Positions 53,968-62,917 of a stretch of 64,000 nucleotides of DNA are shown here, piece after piece. The stretch covers positions 52,939 to 116,938 of the forward strand of contig JADGDY010000002.1 in the NCBI GenBank assembly GCA_016744655.1, written 5' to 3'. A program made the position numbers and the translations under genes. The stretch comes from Bacteroidales bacterium (lineage in GTDB: Bacteria > Bacteroidota > Bacteroidia > Bacteroidales > UBA12170). Below the pieces are notes generated by a model. It was not told the origin of the DNA. It saw only the letters and a program-made list of their open reading frames with translations, and made no database searches. Position 1 is the first letter of the stretch; each line of letters starts with the position of its first letter.

Positions 53968-54360
53968 GTTTCTTGAATTCAGAAGAGATTAAGTGGCGTT
54001 TTTTTACGAAGAATAAGTAAGGGGTCAAGTTATTTTTATGGGAAGTCAAATAAATGGAATATGAGTATTAAATTGAGATATTGTTTTTGATAGCATTATC
54101 TGATTAATTTATACAGCATGAAGATTCTTTATACTTTAAAAAACATGTAATCTTTCTTTTTTGTGGAAAAAAGTAAGCAAAATGCCATACTGACGACTAC
54201 GTGTCAGCAAGGATAAAAAACTTCCCAAACAATTGCCTTCCCTCCTCTTTTAGAATATTGATTTGTCTGCCAAAGTAGAAAACTAATGACCTGTGCTATA
54301 CTTGCCTATATTCAGCTTTTAATAGTTATCTTTATTTTAGGAGTCTTCAATGTCATTATT

Positions 54361-54552
54361 TTAAGAGCTAAAGCCCTTTGCTGACAAATCTAATATTCTA
54401 TAATTCACCACCTCAACCGCCTGGTGTTTGGGAATGGCCACCCCTCTGTCTTCGATTTTTAATTTCAGTTTACAAATGAAAAAATCGAGCTCTGTTTTAG
54501 TTTGAATCCATGCAAAATTTATAAAGGCTTCCGCAGGAAGTCTCCTTCCGCC
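54361..54552 (-). pseudogene. Start-less protein-like fragment at the edge of repeat copy B
   Basis: The minus strand is open for 63 codons before a stop at 54361-54363, with no Met and no other good start. It reads GGRRLPAEAFINFAW then IQTKTELDFF, ICKLKLKIEDRGVAIPKHQ and AVEVVNYRILDLSAKGFSS. The composition is balanced and protein-like. Its first third lies inside repeat copy B, and copy A carries a related degenerate version (L-P, then V/A-F-I-N-F). It looks like the C-terminal end of a lost gene. No family recognised; a chance frame is possible. Confidence 0.4.
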
Positions 54553-54740
54553 TTATCAGAAAGTCGTTAAGCGGAGCAAAAGGATTGAAGGAAATAAAAA
54601 ACAATACTGTTTGACGCTCGTTAGTGACAATCCGTAGGATGTCGCTATAAGGAGGAGTTTATTGTTTTTCCGAAAATCCTTTTGTGGAGTAGATTTGCTG
54701 ATACAGCGGCTGTTTTTACTGCACTTTTTCGAAAAAGTGC
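54512..54740 (-). repeat. Copy B of the ~230-bp inverted-repeat pair
   Basis: Reverse-complement match of 50072-50302. Its outer end is the perfect 20-bp palindrome GCACTTTTTCGAAAAAGTGC (54721-54740). Where copy A has A-T at the palindrome ends, copy B has G-C, a paired change that keeps the stem. The two copies enclose about 4.2 kb with the lipoprotein and dpp7 genes. The rest of the gap 53968-54836 has no intact gene. Confidence 0.85.
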
Positions 54741-54800
54741 ATGAGAAAAAATAGTTAAACAACTATTACAATTGTGTTTGGTGGTGTTTACTCTTCATAT

Positions 54801-54832
54801 TTTGTAATGTGTCCACAAGTAAGTTATATTTG
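54801..54832 (+). promoter_or_regulatory. Consensus Bacteroidota promoter of the YhcG-like gene
   Basis: TTTG (54801-54804), 20 bases, then TATATTTG (54825-54832). Both elements are exact, and the ATG at 54837 follows after four bases, so the mRNA should be leaderless. This also selects 54837 over the upstream ATG at 54774. Confidence 0.75.
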
Positions 54833-54836
54833 CTTT

Positions 54837-55871
54837 ATGGATTTAAAGAATAACAATCAAGAATATAAAGAATGGTTGATCGAGCTGAAGACAAAAATAC
54901 GTTCTGCTCAAAACAAAATTGCATATTCTATTAATTCCCAATTATTGGAGTTGTATTGGCAAATCGGAAAAGATATTTTAGAAAAGCAGAAAGCAACCAA
55001 GTGGGGAAGCAATTTCATTGAACAAGTTGCAATTGAATTGAAACATGAATTCCCAAATATAAAAGGGTTTTCTCGTAGAAATCTATATGCAATCCGTCAA
55101 TGGTATTCATTTTACTCTGCAAAATACAAATTTGTGCCACAACATGTGGCACAAATACCTTGGGGTCACAATCGACTACTTATTTCAAAAGTAAAGAACA
55201 TAGAAGAAGCTGAATTTTACTGTAAACAAATCCATTCTAAAGGCTGGGATAGAGATACTCTTGAAATCCAAATTGATAATAATCTTTTTGATCGTCAGGG
55301 AATATCAGATAACAATTTTACAGAAACATTGTCAAAACCTCAATCAGAGCTTGTATCTCAAACTCTTAAAGATCCATATAATTTTGATTTTCTTGGCCTT
55401 GAAAACGATGCTCTCGAACTCACAATTGAAAATGAGCTAGTAAAGAATATCACAAAATTCTTATTAGAATTAGGAAAAGGTTTTGCATATTTAGGACATC
55501 AGTATAAAATTGAGATTGGTAATACTGATTATTTTATCGATATGCTTTTCTATCATACTGACCTTAGGTGCTATGTTGTAATCGAGTTAAAATCAGGTAA
55601 GTTCAAACCAGACTTTGCCGGAAAAATGAACTTCTACCTATCAGCAGTTGATAGTCAGATAAAAAAGAAAGATGATCAACCATCGATTGGAATATTGTTA
55701 TGCAAAAAGAAAGACAAGATAGAAGTTGAATATGCATTACGTGATATAAATAAACCAATGGGAATTACTGAATATCGATTATCAGATGCTATTCCAAAAG
55801 AATTAAGGACGAAACTTCCTTCTATCGAAGATTTAGAATCCTCAATTAAAACTGAAAAACAAGAATATTAA
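54837..55871 (+). CDS. YhcG-like PDDEXK nuclease family protein (DUF1016)
   Basis: 344 residues from 54837. The N-terminal DUF1016 helical domain (about 5-160) has SINSQLLELYWQIGKDI and FSRRNLYAIRQWY. The C-terminal PDDEXK nuclease fold (about 185-330) has ELGKGFAYLGHQYKIEIG, YFIDMLFYH with the catalytic Asp, and VVIELKSGKFKPDFAGK with the E-x-K. Such proteins often lie in mobile or defence islands and are presumed DNA nucleases. The gene follows the repeat island and precedes a YehS-like gene by 16 bases. The target is unknown. Confidence 0.92.
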   Translation: MDLKNNNQEYKEWLIELKTKIRSAQNKIAYSINSQLLELYWQIGKDILEKQKATKWGSNFIEQVAIELKHEFPNIKGFSRRNLYAIRQWYSFYSAKYKFVPQHVAQIPWGHNRLLISKVKNIEEAEFYCKQIHSKGWDRDTLEIQIDNNLFDRQGISDNNFTETLSKPQSELVSQTLKDPYNFDFLGLENDALELTIENELVKNITKFLLELGKGFAYLGHQYKIEIGNTDYFIDMLFYHTDLRCYVVIELKSGKFKPDFAGKMNFYLSAVDSQIKKKDDQPSIGILLCKKKDKIEVEYALRDINKPMGITEYRLSDAIPKELRTKLPSIEDLESSIKTEKQEY

Positions 55872-55887
55872 TAGAATATAACACCAA

Positions 55888-56352
55888 ATGACAAACAACG
55901 ATATATTAAGAAGAATCCGATACCTATTTAATTATAGCGACCAGAAAATGATGGAGCTATTCAAATTAGCAGATTATGATGTTGAGAAAACTGATGTAAT
56001 GGACTGGCTCAGAAAAACGGAGGATCCTTTTTTAGTAGAAATGACTGATAAGGAACTGGCTATTTTTCTAAATGGATTGATTGTTGAGAAGCGTGGTAAA
56101 CGAGAAGGACAAGTGCCTGAACCGGAGATGCATTTAAATAATAATATCATCCTCAGAAAATTAAAAATCGCATTAGACCTAAAAGCAGAAGATATCATTG
56201 CTCTTTTTGCTTCCATCGATATCAAAGTTGGTAAGCCTGAACTGAGTGCTTTTTTCCGTAAGCCGGACCATAAATCCTATAGACCTGTTTTAGACCAGTA
56301 TCTGAGAAATTTCTTGAATGCTTTGCAGTTGAAGTATAAAAAAGCCCATTAA
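55888..56352 (+). CDS. DUF1456 family protein (YehS-like)
   Basis: 154 residues, made of two copies of the DUF1456 unit (about 1-70 and 80-150). Each starts with an NN-x-IL-R-x-x-x-AL/YLF pattern (TNNDILRRIRYLFNY; NNNIILRKLKIALDL) and ends near an FFRK or WLRK motif. Family members are small cytoplasmic helical proteins of unknown function. It follows the YhcG-like gene by 16 bases and is followed by a membrane protein gene after two bases, so the three form an operon. Confidence 0.92.
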   Translation: MTNNDILRRIRYLFNYSDQKMMELFKLADYDVEKTDVMDWLRKTEDPFLVEMTDKELAIFLNGLIVEKRGKREGQVPEPEMHLNNNIILRKLKIALDLKAEDIIALFASIDIKVGKPELSAFFRKPDHKSYRPVLDQYLRNFLNALQLKYKKAH

Positions 56353-56354
56353 AA

Positions 56355-56843
56355 TTGAATAATAATAAAACTTACATAATAATCTCTATTGGGATTTTAT
56401 TTGGTGCATTATTTCCTATTGGAGTTTATACTTTAATTTTTAAAATCTTAGAGAGAATTCTATTTAATACGAGCTTGAATACATTCTTAGCAAGTGGAAC
56501 ATCTGCATACACAGCTGCCATTATTAGTATACTTAGTTTTAGTTTGATGATGGAGTATTTAATTACAAATGATTATTCCAAAGTTTCCCAGGTAAAAAAA
56601 GTATTTTGCGTTGGAATCATTGTAAACATACTAATTCATCTTTTATGGTTTTTTATTCCATTCATTGATGGCTATCTAGGCCTTGAATATATGAACACAA
56701 TAAATCAAGCATATGAACTCCTTGCTTCAGATCTTGTTTTCGGACATTTGATAACTAATATCAGTGGTCAGTTGGTGACTTTCATTGGCATAGTCTATTT
56801 AATGTATAAAAGAATAACCCGATTTAATATTGATGAAAGCTAA
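56355..56843 (+). CDS. Small four-helix membrane protein
   Basis: 162 residues starting with TTG, two bases after the YehS-like stop; there is no usable ATG nearby. Four hydrophobic helices lie at about 6-27, 48-67, 83-103 and 133-150. No motif or family is recognised. The tight spacing shows it is co-transcribed with the YehS-like gene. Its start codon is weak, so low expression is expected. Confidence 0.65.
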   Translation: MNNNKTYIIISIGILFGALFPIGVYTLIFKILERILFNTSLNTFLASGTSAYTAAIISILSFSLMMEYLITNDYSKVSQVKKVFCVGIIVNILIHLLWFFIPFIDGYLGLEYMNTINQAYELLASDLVFGHLITNISGQLVTFIGIVYLMYKRITRFNIDES

Positions 56844-57008
56844 AAAACAAGCTGCAGTTATTCTTAATAACAAAGTCCACCAAATTCTCAATTTCTCTCA
56901 TCGAAAAAAAAGCATCATACTTCTAATATTCCAATGCAATCATCTAATCTAATTGTTTAGAGCTAACTATAGTTCAATCTTTGTTTTGAATTTTTAAACA
57001 GAGGTAAT

Positions 57009-58343
57009 ATGATAAAGCATCTCATTTTTATTCAGATCCTAATTTTAAGCATTATTCCTAATTTTATTAATGCGCAAGAGCAAGTATTTTCTTTAGAGGA
57101 TTGCATTAATTATGCATGGGAAAATAGCACCGAAATAAGCCGTTCAAATAACAGTATTGATATTCAGAATGCATATCTAGATCAATCTAAAGCCAATCGT
57201 GCACCTAATCTGTATTTTAATGCCAACCAAACTCTTAATGCCACCAATACTTATCAGTATGAAGATGTTGATGGTCATTGGATTCAAGAGAATAGCTCTA
57301 ACCTTTCCATGTCGTTAAGTTCTGAGATTACCTTGTATAATGGTGCAAAACTCAAAAACACCATTTCTCAGAACAAAACATTACTAGTAGCCTCAGAAAC
57401 CGACAAACAAACCCAAAAGGAAATCATCAGCCTAAATGTACTAACAGCCTATATTAATGCGCTGCTTTCTATTGAAAATGTCGAGAACTACAAGACTCAG
57501 CTTGAGTCAACAGAGGAACAATTAAGTTTAGCAGAAGCGCGAAAATCTGCTGGAATGATTACAGCTTCCGACTTTTTAAATATTAAATCACAGTATGCTT
57601 CTGATAAGGCAAGTCTAACCAATGCAAAGAACACTTTAAAAAGCCAATTAGTAGCATTAATGCAGATCATGAATATGCCAACAAATCATTCGTTTACCAT
57701 AATAGAACCGAGCATTGATGACCTGATAAAAATTGCTACAGAAACCGATGCTAGTACTGTATACAATACAGCTCTTGGACTTCAACCGTCCATAAAATCA
57801 GCTGAGCTGAACTTGGAAAGCACACAAATGGACATCAAAATCGCAAAAGCTGATGGATTACCACAATTAACATTAGGTAGTGGATTGGGAACAGGATATG
57901 TTTCGAATTTGAATAATGTGAACCTTGGGGAACAATTTTCAAATAAGTTGAGTCCTTATATTGGCCTTTCCTTATCTGTTCCCATATATCAGCGCAAAAA
58001 AGTTAAAACCAATATCACCATTGCCAATATACAAACACAAAATGAAGAGTTATTATTAGTTGATTTAAAAAATAATTTAAGAAAATATATTGAGCAAGCC
58101 TGTATAGATTCAGAAACAGCAAGTAGCAATTACTTTGCGCTTCAGGAGCAATATGATGCTGAAAACGAAGCCTATGAGCTTTCCAATGAAATGTTTAGTC
58201 AAGGCATGATTAACTCAGTGGATTTGTTAAGTGCAAAGACAGATTTTGTGAATGCCGAAAACATGCTCACACAAGCAAAATACAATGTATTGCTCCAAAA
58301 TAAAATTATCGATTACTATCTAGGTAACAGCCTATTATTCTAA
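57009..58343 (+). CDS. TolC-family outer-membrane efflux protein
   Basis: 444 residues with a signal peptide (about 1-22, ending INAQ). Two outer-membrane efflux protein repeats (each about 200 residues) are visible, with FSLEDCINYAWENSTEI at the start and long coiled-coil helices with QLSLAEARKSAGMITASDFL and EMFSQGMINSVDLLSAKTDF. TolC-type proteins form a trimeric channel through the outer membrane. It is followed by adaptor, ATPase and permease genes and by a LytS/LytTR pair. Confidence 0.93.
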   Translation: MIKHLIFIQILILSIIPNFINAQEQVFSLEDCINYAWENSTEISRSNNSIDIQNAYLDQSKANRAPNLYFNANQTLNATNTYQYEDVDGHWIQENSSNLSMSLSSEITLYNGAKLKNTISQNKTLLVASETDKQTQKEIISLNVLTAYINALLSIENVENYKTQLESTEEQLSLAEARKSAGMITASDFLNIKSQYASDKASLTNAKNTLKSQLVALMQIMNMPTNHSFTIIEPSIDDLIKIATETDASTVYNTALGLQPSIKSAELNLESTQMDIKIAKADGLPQLTLGSGLGTGYVSNLNNVNLGEQFSNKLSPYIGLSLSVPIYQRKKVKTNITIANIQTQNEELLLVDLKNNLRKYIEQACIDSETASSNYFALQEQYDAENEAYELSNEMFSQGMINSVDLLSAKTDFVNAENMLTQAKYNVLLQNKIIDYYLGNSLLF

Positions 58344-58354
58344 AATAAGAAATT

Positions 58355-59659
58355 ATGAAAAAGATAAAACCACAAGGAAGAAAATTACTTCTATCATTTA
58401 TTGGCCTTCTCATTATTGTAGCAGCCGCCTTTATATATATTTCATGGATTGAAATTGATAAGGAATACGTATTTGAAACTGAAACCGTAAAAAAAGGTTC
58501 AGTGAGCAATACCATTACTGCAACTGGAACATTGGAGGCTACCACAACAGTAACAGTGGGTACTCAAGTATCAGGAGTGATTGAAAAACTATATGTCGAT
58601 TTCAACGCTATCGTTAAGAAAGGTCAGCTCATTGCTGAATTAGATAAATCTACCTTACAATCGAGTATTGAAAATGCTCAAGCAGATTTGGATAATGCAG
58701 AGGCAGAGTATGACTACCAAAAAGCAAATTACGAAAGAGTTAAGGGACTTTATGAAAAAGAGTTTGTAGCTCAAAGTGATTACGATTTGGCCATTTACTC
58801 TTATAAAAAAAGTAAAGCATCAGTAAAATCGGCCAAAGCCAACTTAGATAGAGCAGCTAGGAATTTAAGCTATGCTACCATATACTCTCCCATTGATGGA
58901 ATTGTACTAAACAGGGCTGTGGATGAAGGACAAACGGTAGCATCGAGCATGAATACTCCGGAGCTTTTCACCATTACCAACGATTTAAAAGAAATGCAAG
59001 TAGAAGCCGATATTGATGAAGCTGACATTGGAATGATAGAAGAACAACAGCGTGTTGAATTTACTGTGGATGCCTTTCCCGACCTTAATTTTGAAGGGGA
59101 AGTATCAGAAATCAGATTACAACCCAATGAATCCTCCAATGTGATTACTTATATCGTGATCATTAGTGTGAAAAACCCAGACTTAAAGTTGAAACCAGGA
59201 ATGACAGCAAGCATCACCACCTTTGTTGAGGAAGCCAATGAGGTTTTGGTTATTCCCGGAAAAGCCACTCGTTTTAATCCTGATAGCCAATTACTAGAGA
59301 ATTATATGAACAGCATAACTTCGAACCAAGAAAATGCAGAAAATAAAAATCCTAGAAATATGGGAGAAGGTAGACCAGAGCGACCACCTGGAGGCAGACA
59401 AGAATTAGGAGAAACTCAAAAAGTAGTATGGCTTAAAGATGGAGATCATATTCGCCCTGTAGTTATTGAAATAGGAATAGATGGTGATTCAAACATAGAA
59501 ATCATCTCTGGATTGCAAGAAGGAAATATAATCGTTACTTCCTTTGCTTATGGTGAAGATGGAAATACCAATGGCACCAGCAAAAAAAATGATGACCAGA
59601 AAAGTCCATTTGTACAAGAAAGGCCAAATAGAAAATCTGGAGGAGGTCCACCACGCTAA
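58355..59659 (+). CDS. MacA-like periplasmic adaptor subunit
   Basis: 434 residues with one N-terminal transmembrane helix (about 10-30). A biotinyl-lipoyl-like domain (VTVGTQVSGVIEKLYVDF), a helical hairpin (about 100-170), and a beta-barrel domain (VEADIDEADIGMIEEQQ, FTVDAFPDLNFEGEVSEI) match the HlyD/MacA family. A Pro/Gly/Asn-rich loop (about 328-350; ERPPGGRQ) and a similar tail are unusual insertions. It links the inner-membrane MacB-like transporter to the TolC-like channel. It starts 11 bases after the TolC gene. Confidence 0.93.
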   Translation: MKKIKPQGRKLLLSFIGLLIIVAAAFIYISWIEIDKEYVFETETVKKGSVSNTITATGTLEATTTVTVGTQVSGVIEKLYVDFNAIVKKGQLIAELDKSTLQSSIENAQADLDNAEAEYDYQKANYERVKGLYEKEFVAQSDYDLAIYSYKKSKASVKSAKANLDRAARNLSYATIYSPIDGIVLNRAVDEGQTVASSMNTPELFTITNDLKEMQVEADIDEADIGMIEEQQRVEFTVDAFPDLNFEGEVSEIRLQPNESSNVITYIVIISVKNPDLKLKPGMTASITTFVEEANEVLVIPGKATRFNPDSQLLENYMNSITSNQENAENKNPRNMGEGRPERPPGGRQELGETQKVVWLKDGDHIRPVVIEIGIDGDSNIEIISGLQEGNIIVTSFAYGEDGNTNGTSKKNDDQKSPFVQERPNRKSGGGPPR

Positions 59660-59705
59660 TCAGATCCAAATTGCGAATAAATCCTATCACCAAAAAAATA
59701 CAGCC

Positions 59706-60464
59706 ATGAATAAACAAACAATTATAGAAATAAACAACCTGCACAAATACTATCAGGTTGGAGACGAGACAGTAAAAGCACTACGAGGAGTTGATTTATC
59801 GATTTCTAAAGGTGAATTTGTAGCCGTCATGGGCACTAGTGGTTCAGGTAAATCCACTTTGCTAAATATACTAGGCTGCCTCGATTTACCCACAAAGGGA
59901 GATTACTTTCTAGATGGAGAAAATGTGAAAACACTAAACAGAAACCAATTGGCTGAAATTCGCAATAAGAAACTTGGATTTGTATTTCAGTCCTATAACC
60001 TTTTGCCACGTACTTCAGCCCTAGAAAATGTAGAACTACCCTTGTTATATAATCCTCTGGTGAGTAATTCAGAAAGAAGAGAGAAGGCAGAACAAGCATT
60101 AATAGCTGTGGGTTTGAAAGATAGAATGAAACATTTATCCAATCAGATGTCGGGTGGACAACAACAGCGAGTTGCCATAGCAAGATCGATCGTCAATAAT
60201 CCAGTGGTAATTTTTGCGGATGAGGCCACAGGAAACCTCGACACAAGAACCTCCTTCGAAATAATGGCTCTTTTTCAGGAACTTAATGACAAAGGCATGA
60301 CCATTTGCTTTGTTACCCACGAACCTGATATCGCTAAATTTACAAAGCGCAATGTGGTTTTTAGAGATGGATTTATAATAAAAGATGAACTGATAGAAAA
60401 TAGAAATAATGCAAACCATGCTCTTGCACAATTGAAAGAAGAAACCTATTCGTTTGACAACTAG
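59706..60464 (+). CDS. MacB-type ABC transporter ATP-binding protein
   Basis: 252 residues from the ATG at 59706. The frame is open further upstream, but that part overlaps the adaptor gene out of frame. The ATPase has Walker [10 protein letters not shown], the Q-loop [24 protein letters not shown], signature [14 protein letters not shown] and Walker [13 protein letters not shown]. It belongs to the LolD/MacB-type family that energises export of peptides, lipids or toxins. The permease is a separate gene 24 bases downstream, unlike the fused MacB of E. coli. Confidence 0.95.
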   Translation: MNKQTIIEINNLHKYYQVGDETVKALRGVDLSISKGEFVAVMGTSGSGKSTLLNILGCLDLPTKGDYFLDGENVKTLNRNQLAEIRNKKLGFVFQSYNLLPRTSALENVELPLLYNPLVSNSERREKAEQALIAVGLKDRMKHLSNQMSGGQQQRVAIARSIVNNPVVIFADEATGNLDTRTSFEIMALFQELNDKGMTICFVTHEPDIAKFTKRNVVFRDGFIIKDELIENRNNANHALAQLKEETYSFDN

Positions 60465-60488
60465 TTTTTTCATTAAAAAAAAGAACTC

Positions 60489-61709
60489 ATGAGACTTATA
60501 AACTTATTTAAAATAGCTATAGCAGCCATAAGACGGAATAAAATGCGATCTTTCTTAACCATGCTTGGTATTGTTATAGGAGTAGCTGCTGTAATTGCAA
60601 TGTTGGCCATTGGACAGGGTTCGAATCAAAGTATTCGCGAAACCATTTCCTCCATGGGTACCAACCTTATTAATGTGATGCCTGCTAGTCAAAACCGAGG
60701 AGGCGTACAAAAAGGACGTTCTTCTTCTCAAACCCTAGATGTTGCTGATGTAACTTATCTAAAAAACAACAGCACACTCATTAGTGCCATCTCACCTGAA
60801 TTAGACGGTAGCGGGCAAATAGTTTATGGTTCCAATAATTGGCCTACTTCCATTTATAGTGGAAACGAAGAATACTCCTTTATTAAAAAGTATGAAGTAG
60901 AATCCGGAAGAACCTATACTACAAAAGAAATTAAAAATGCCGCTAAGGTATGTTTGGTTGGACAAACGGTAATTGAAAACATTTTTACCGATGATGTAGA
61001 TCCTATTGGTAAAACCATTCGATTCAATAATATTCCTTTTAAAATTATTGGAACTTTAAAGGAAAAAGGTGACAATACCTTTGGTCAAGACCAGGATGAT
61101 ATGATATTGGCTCCTTATACCACAGTGATGAAACGCCTATTTAGGCAAACCCATTTGCGTGCTATTGTCATATCAGCAAAATCGGAAGAGCAAATTACCG
61201 AAACCAGTGCTGAAATTACCAAATTATTACGCATGTCACATAAATTGAAAGATAGCGAAGACGATGATTTCGAAATTAGAACACAAGAAGAGTTAATCAG
61301 TAATTTCGGATCGATATCTGAAATGATGCTGGTATTACTTGGCTCTATTGCAGCCATATCCTTAGTTGTAGGAGGCATTGGCATTATGAACATCATGTAT
61401 GTATCGGTTACGGAACGTACCCGAGAAATCGGATTAAGAATGTCTATTGGAGGCAAAGGAAGAGATATTTTGCGCCAATTTTTGCTAGAGGCAACTTTAC
61501 TTAGTGTACTCGGCGGAATCATTGGCGTCGTTTTTGGCATAGTAACCTCAAATGTCGTAGCAAACCTACTTGCTTGGCCCATACTCATTACTACAGATTC
61601 AATAGTACTGTCCTTTTTGTTTTGTACATTTATTGGGGTATTCTTTGGATGGTATCCTGCTAAAAAAGCGTCAGCATTAAATCCTATTGAAGCATTGAGA
61701 CATGAATGA
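60489..61709 (+). CDS. MacB-type ABC transporter permease
   Basis: 406 residues. A MacB_PCD periplasmic domain (about 50-260) sits between the first transmembrane helix (MLGIVIGVAAVIAMLAIG) and a C-terminal FtsX domain with three helices (about 280-400; GSIAAISLVVGGIGIMNIMYV, LSVLGGIIGVVFGIV, FLFCTFIGVFFGWYPA). This is the mechanotransmission-type permease that pairs with the ATPase and adaptor. The ending PAKKASALNPIEALRHE is standard. Together the four genes make a tripartite export system. Confidence 0.95.
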   Translation: MRLINLFKIAIAAIRRNKMRSFLTMLGIVIGVAAVIAMLAIGQGSNQSIRETISSMGTNLINVMPASQNRGGVQKGRSSSQTLDVADVTYLKNNSTLISAISPELDGSGQIVYGSNNWPTSIYSGNEEYSFIKKYEVESGRTYTTKEIKNAAKVCLVGQTVIENIFTDDVDPIGKTIRFNNIPFKIIGTLKEKGDNTFGQDQDDMILAPYTTVMKRLFRQTHLRAIVISAKSEEQITETSAEITKLLRMSHKLKDSEDDDFEIRTQEELISNFGSISEMMLVLLGSIAAISLVVGGIGIMNIMYVSVTERTREIGLRMSIGGKGRDILRQFLLEATLLSVLGGIIGVVFGIVTSNVVANLLAWPILITTDSIVLSFLFCTFIGVFFGWYPAKKASALNPIEALRHE

Positions 61710-61730
61710 TGTAAAATATTTAGAATAATA

Positions 61731-61770
61731 CCTTGTGCAACAATATAAGAACCAAATACACAAGGGTTTT
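61731..61770 (+). terminator. Possible terminator after the export genes
   Basis: CCTTGTG (61731-61737) and CACAAGG (61759-61765) form a 7-bp stem with a 21-base loop, followed by GTTTTG. The T run is short, so read-through into the sensor genes is likely. Confidence 0.35.
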
Positions 61771-61850
61771 GAGTATGTTCTTTAGGAAACAAAGAATAAT
61801 TCTTATTTATGTTTGTACAAGTGCTTCTTTAAAAATACTAAATTTACCCT

Positions 61851-62915
61851 ATGGAAATTTCAAAAAATAGATTAGACACATGGTTGCCACATTTTATTGG
61901 CTTGTTGCTATTTTCTATTCTCCCTATTTTTGTTTTCGAAAGTGATAATGATCGTTCAATTTTTTGGATGTATAGCTACTATTACCAATTGGTTTTTATG
62001 ATAGTTGCCTTTTATGTTAATTATCTAGTCATTAGCCCTCACTTTTTCTTTAAAAAGAACAAGTTATACTTTTTTGGCATCTTAATACTTTTTACCGTAC
62101 TACTACTGATTACTTCACAAATTTTATACGATTTACTAGAATTAGATAACCTTAGACGCGAAAGTTTTAATGGAAGTAGAGTTTTACCACCTAAACAAAA
62201 CAATGGATTACATCCTAAACTTCTTGACAATTTCTTTCTAATGGTAGTTGTTTTAGGATTTAGCACAGGAATGGCAAATATCCAACGCTTAAAACGCAAC
62301 GAAAATGATCAAAAAGAAATTGAAAAGGCTCGACTAAATACCGAGTTGGCTTTTCTGAAAAACCAGATCAGCCCACATTTTTTCTTTAACTCACTCAACA
62401 ATATTTATGCATTGATAGCCATCGATGGCGACAAAGCTCAGCAGTCGGTTGAAAAACTATCAGGACTCATGAGATACCTCATCTATGATTCTGATATTAA
62501 AACTGTAGAACTAAGCAAAGAGTTTGAGTTTATGCAGAATTATATTGACTTAATGCAGCAAAGGCTGACTTCAAAGGTGAAGCTCTCCGTTAATATTCAG
62601 AAAGAAGTTCCTCATGTGGAAATTCCTCCTCTAATTTTTATTCCTTTTGTTGAAAATGCCTTTAAACACGGGATTAGCTATAGAGAGCCTTCTTTTATTG
62701 ATATTACGCTTAAAACTGATGCCGATACTCTTTTCTTTAAATGTGAAAATAGCATTGCAAAGAAATCAGGGCCTCAAAATAACAATCAAGGAGGATTGGG
62801 AATTGTGAATATCAAGCGACGATTAAGTTTATTATATGGGGAGAAATCTAAACTAATCCAGTCGCAAAAAGATGAGATTTACTCTATTGAATTACAAATC
62901 CCTTTGAATACTTAA
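61851..62915 (+). CDS. LytS/YehU-type sensor histidine kinase
   Basis: 354 residues. Four transmembrane helices (about 8-28, 38-58, 69-89, 124-143) form the sensor. A short coiled segment leads to the His_kinase box KNQISPHFFFNSLNNIYAL (His176) and a HATPase_c domain with FVENAFKHGISY and GGLGIVNIKRRLSLLYG. The LytTR regulator starts two bases after it. Directly behind the MacAB-TolC set it is likely to control that set, sensing envelope damage or the exported compound. A near-consensus -7 element, TAAATTTA, sits four bases from the ATG, with TTTG 23 bases upstream, so its mRNA may also be leaderless. Confidence 0.92.
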   Translation: MEISKNRLDTWLPHFIGLLLFSILPIFVFESDNDRSIFWMYSYYYQLVFMIVAFYVNYLVISPHFFFKKNKLYFFGILILFTVLLLITSQILYDLLELDNLRRESFNGSRVLPPKQNNGLHPKLLDNFFLMVVVLGFSTGMANIQRLKRNENDQKEIEKARLNTELAFLKNQISPHFFFNSLNNIYALIAIDGDKAQQSVEKLSGLMRYLIYDSDIKTVELSKEFEFMQNYIDLMQQRLTSKVKLSVNIQKEVPHVEIPPLIFIPFVENAFKHGISYREPSFIDITLKTDADTLFFKCENSIAKKSGPQNNNQGGLGIVNIKRRLSLLYGEKSKLIQSQKDEIYSIELQIPLNT

Positions 62916-62917
62916 TT

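Noticed and set aside
50072..54740. A composite transposon or insertion sequence
   Set aside because: No transposase gene lies between or in the repeats, and the only transposase-like pieces are 15-30 codon remnants; no target-site duplication could be recognised.
59544..59705. Longer N-terminus for the MacB ATPase
   Set aside because: It overlaps the adaptor gene in another frame and has no family similarity; the ATPase proper starts at 59706.
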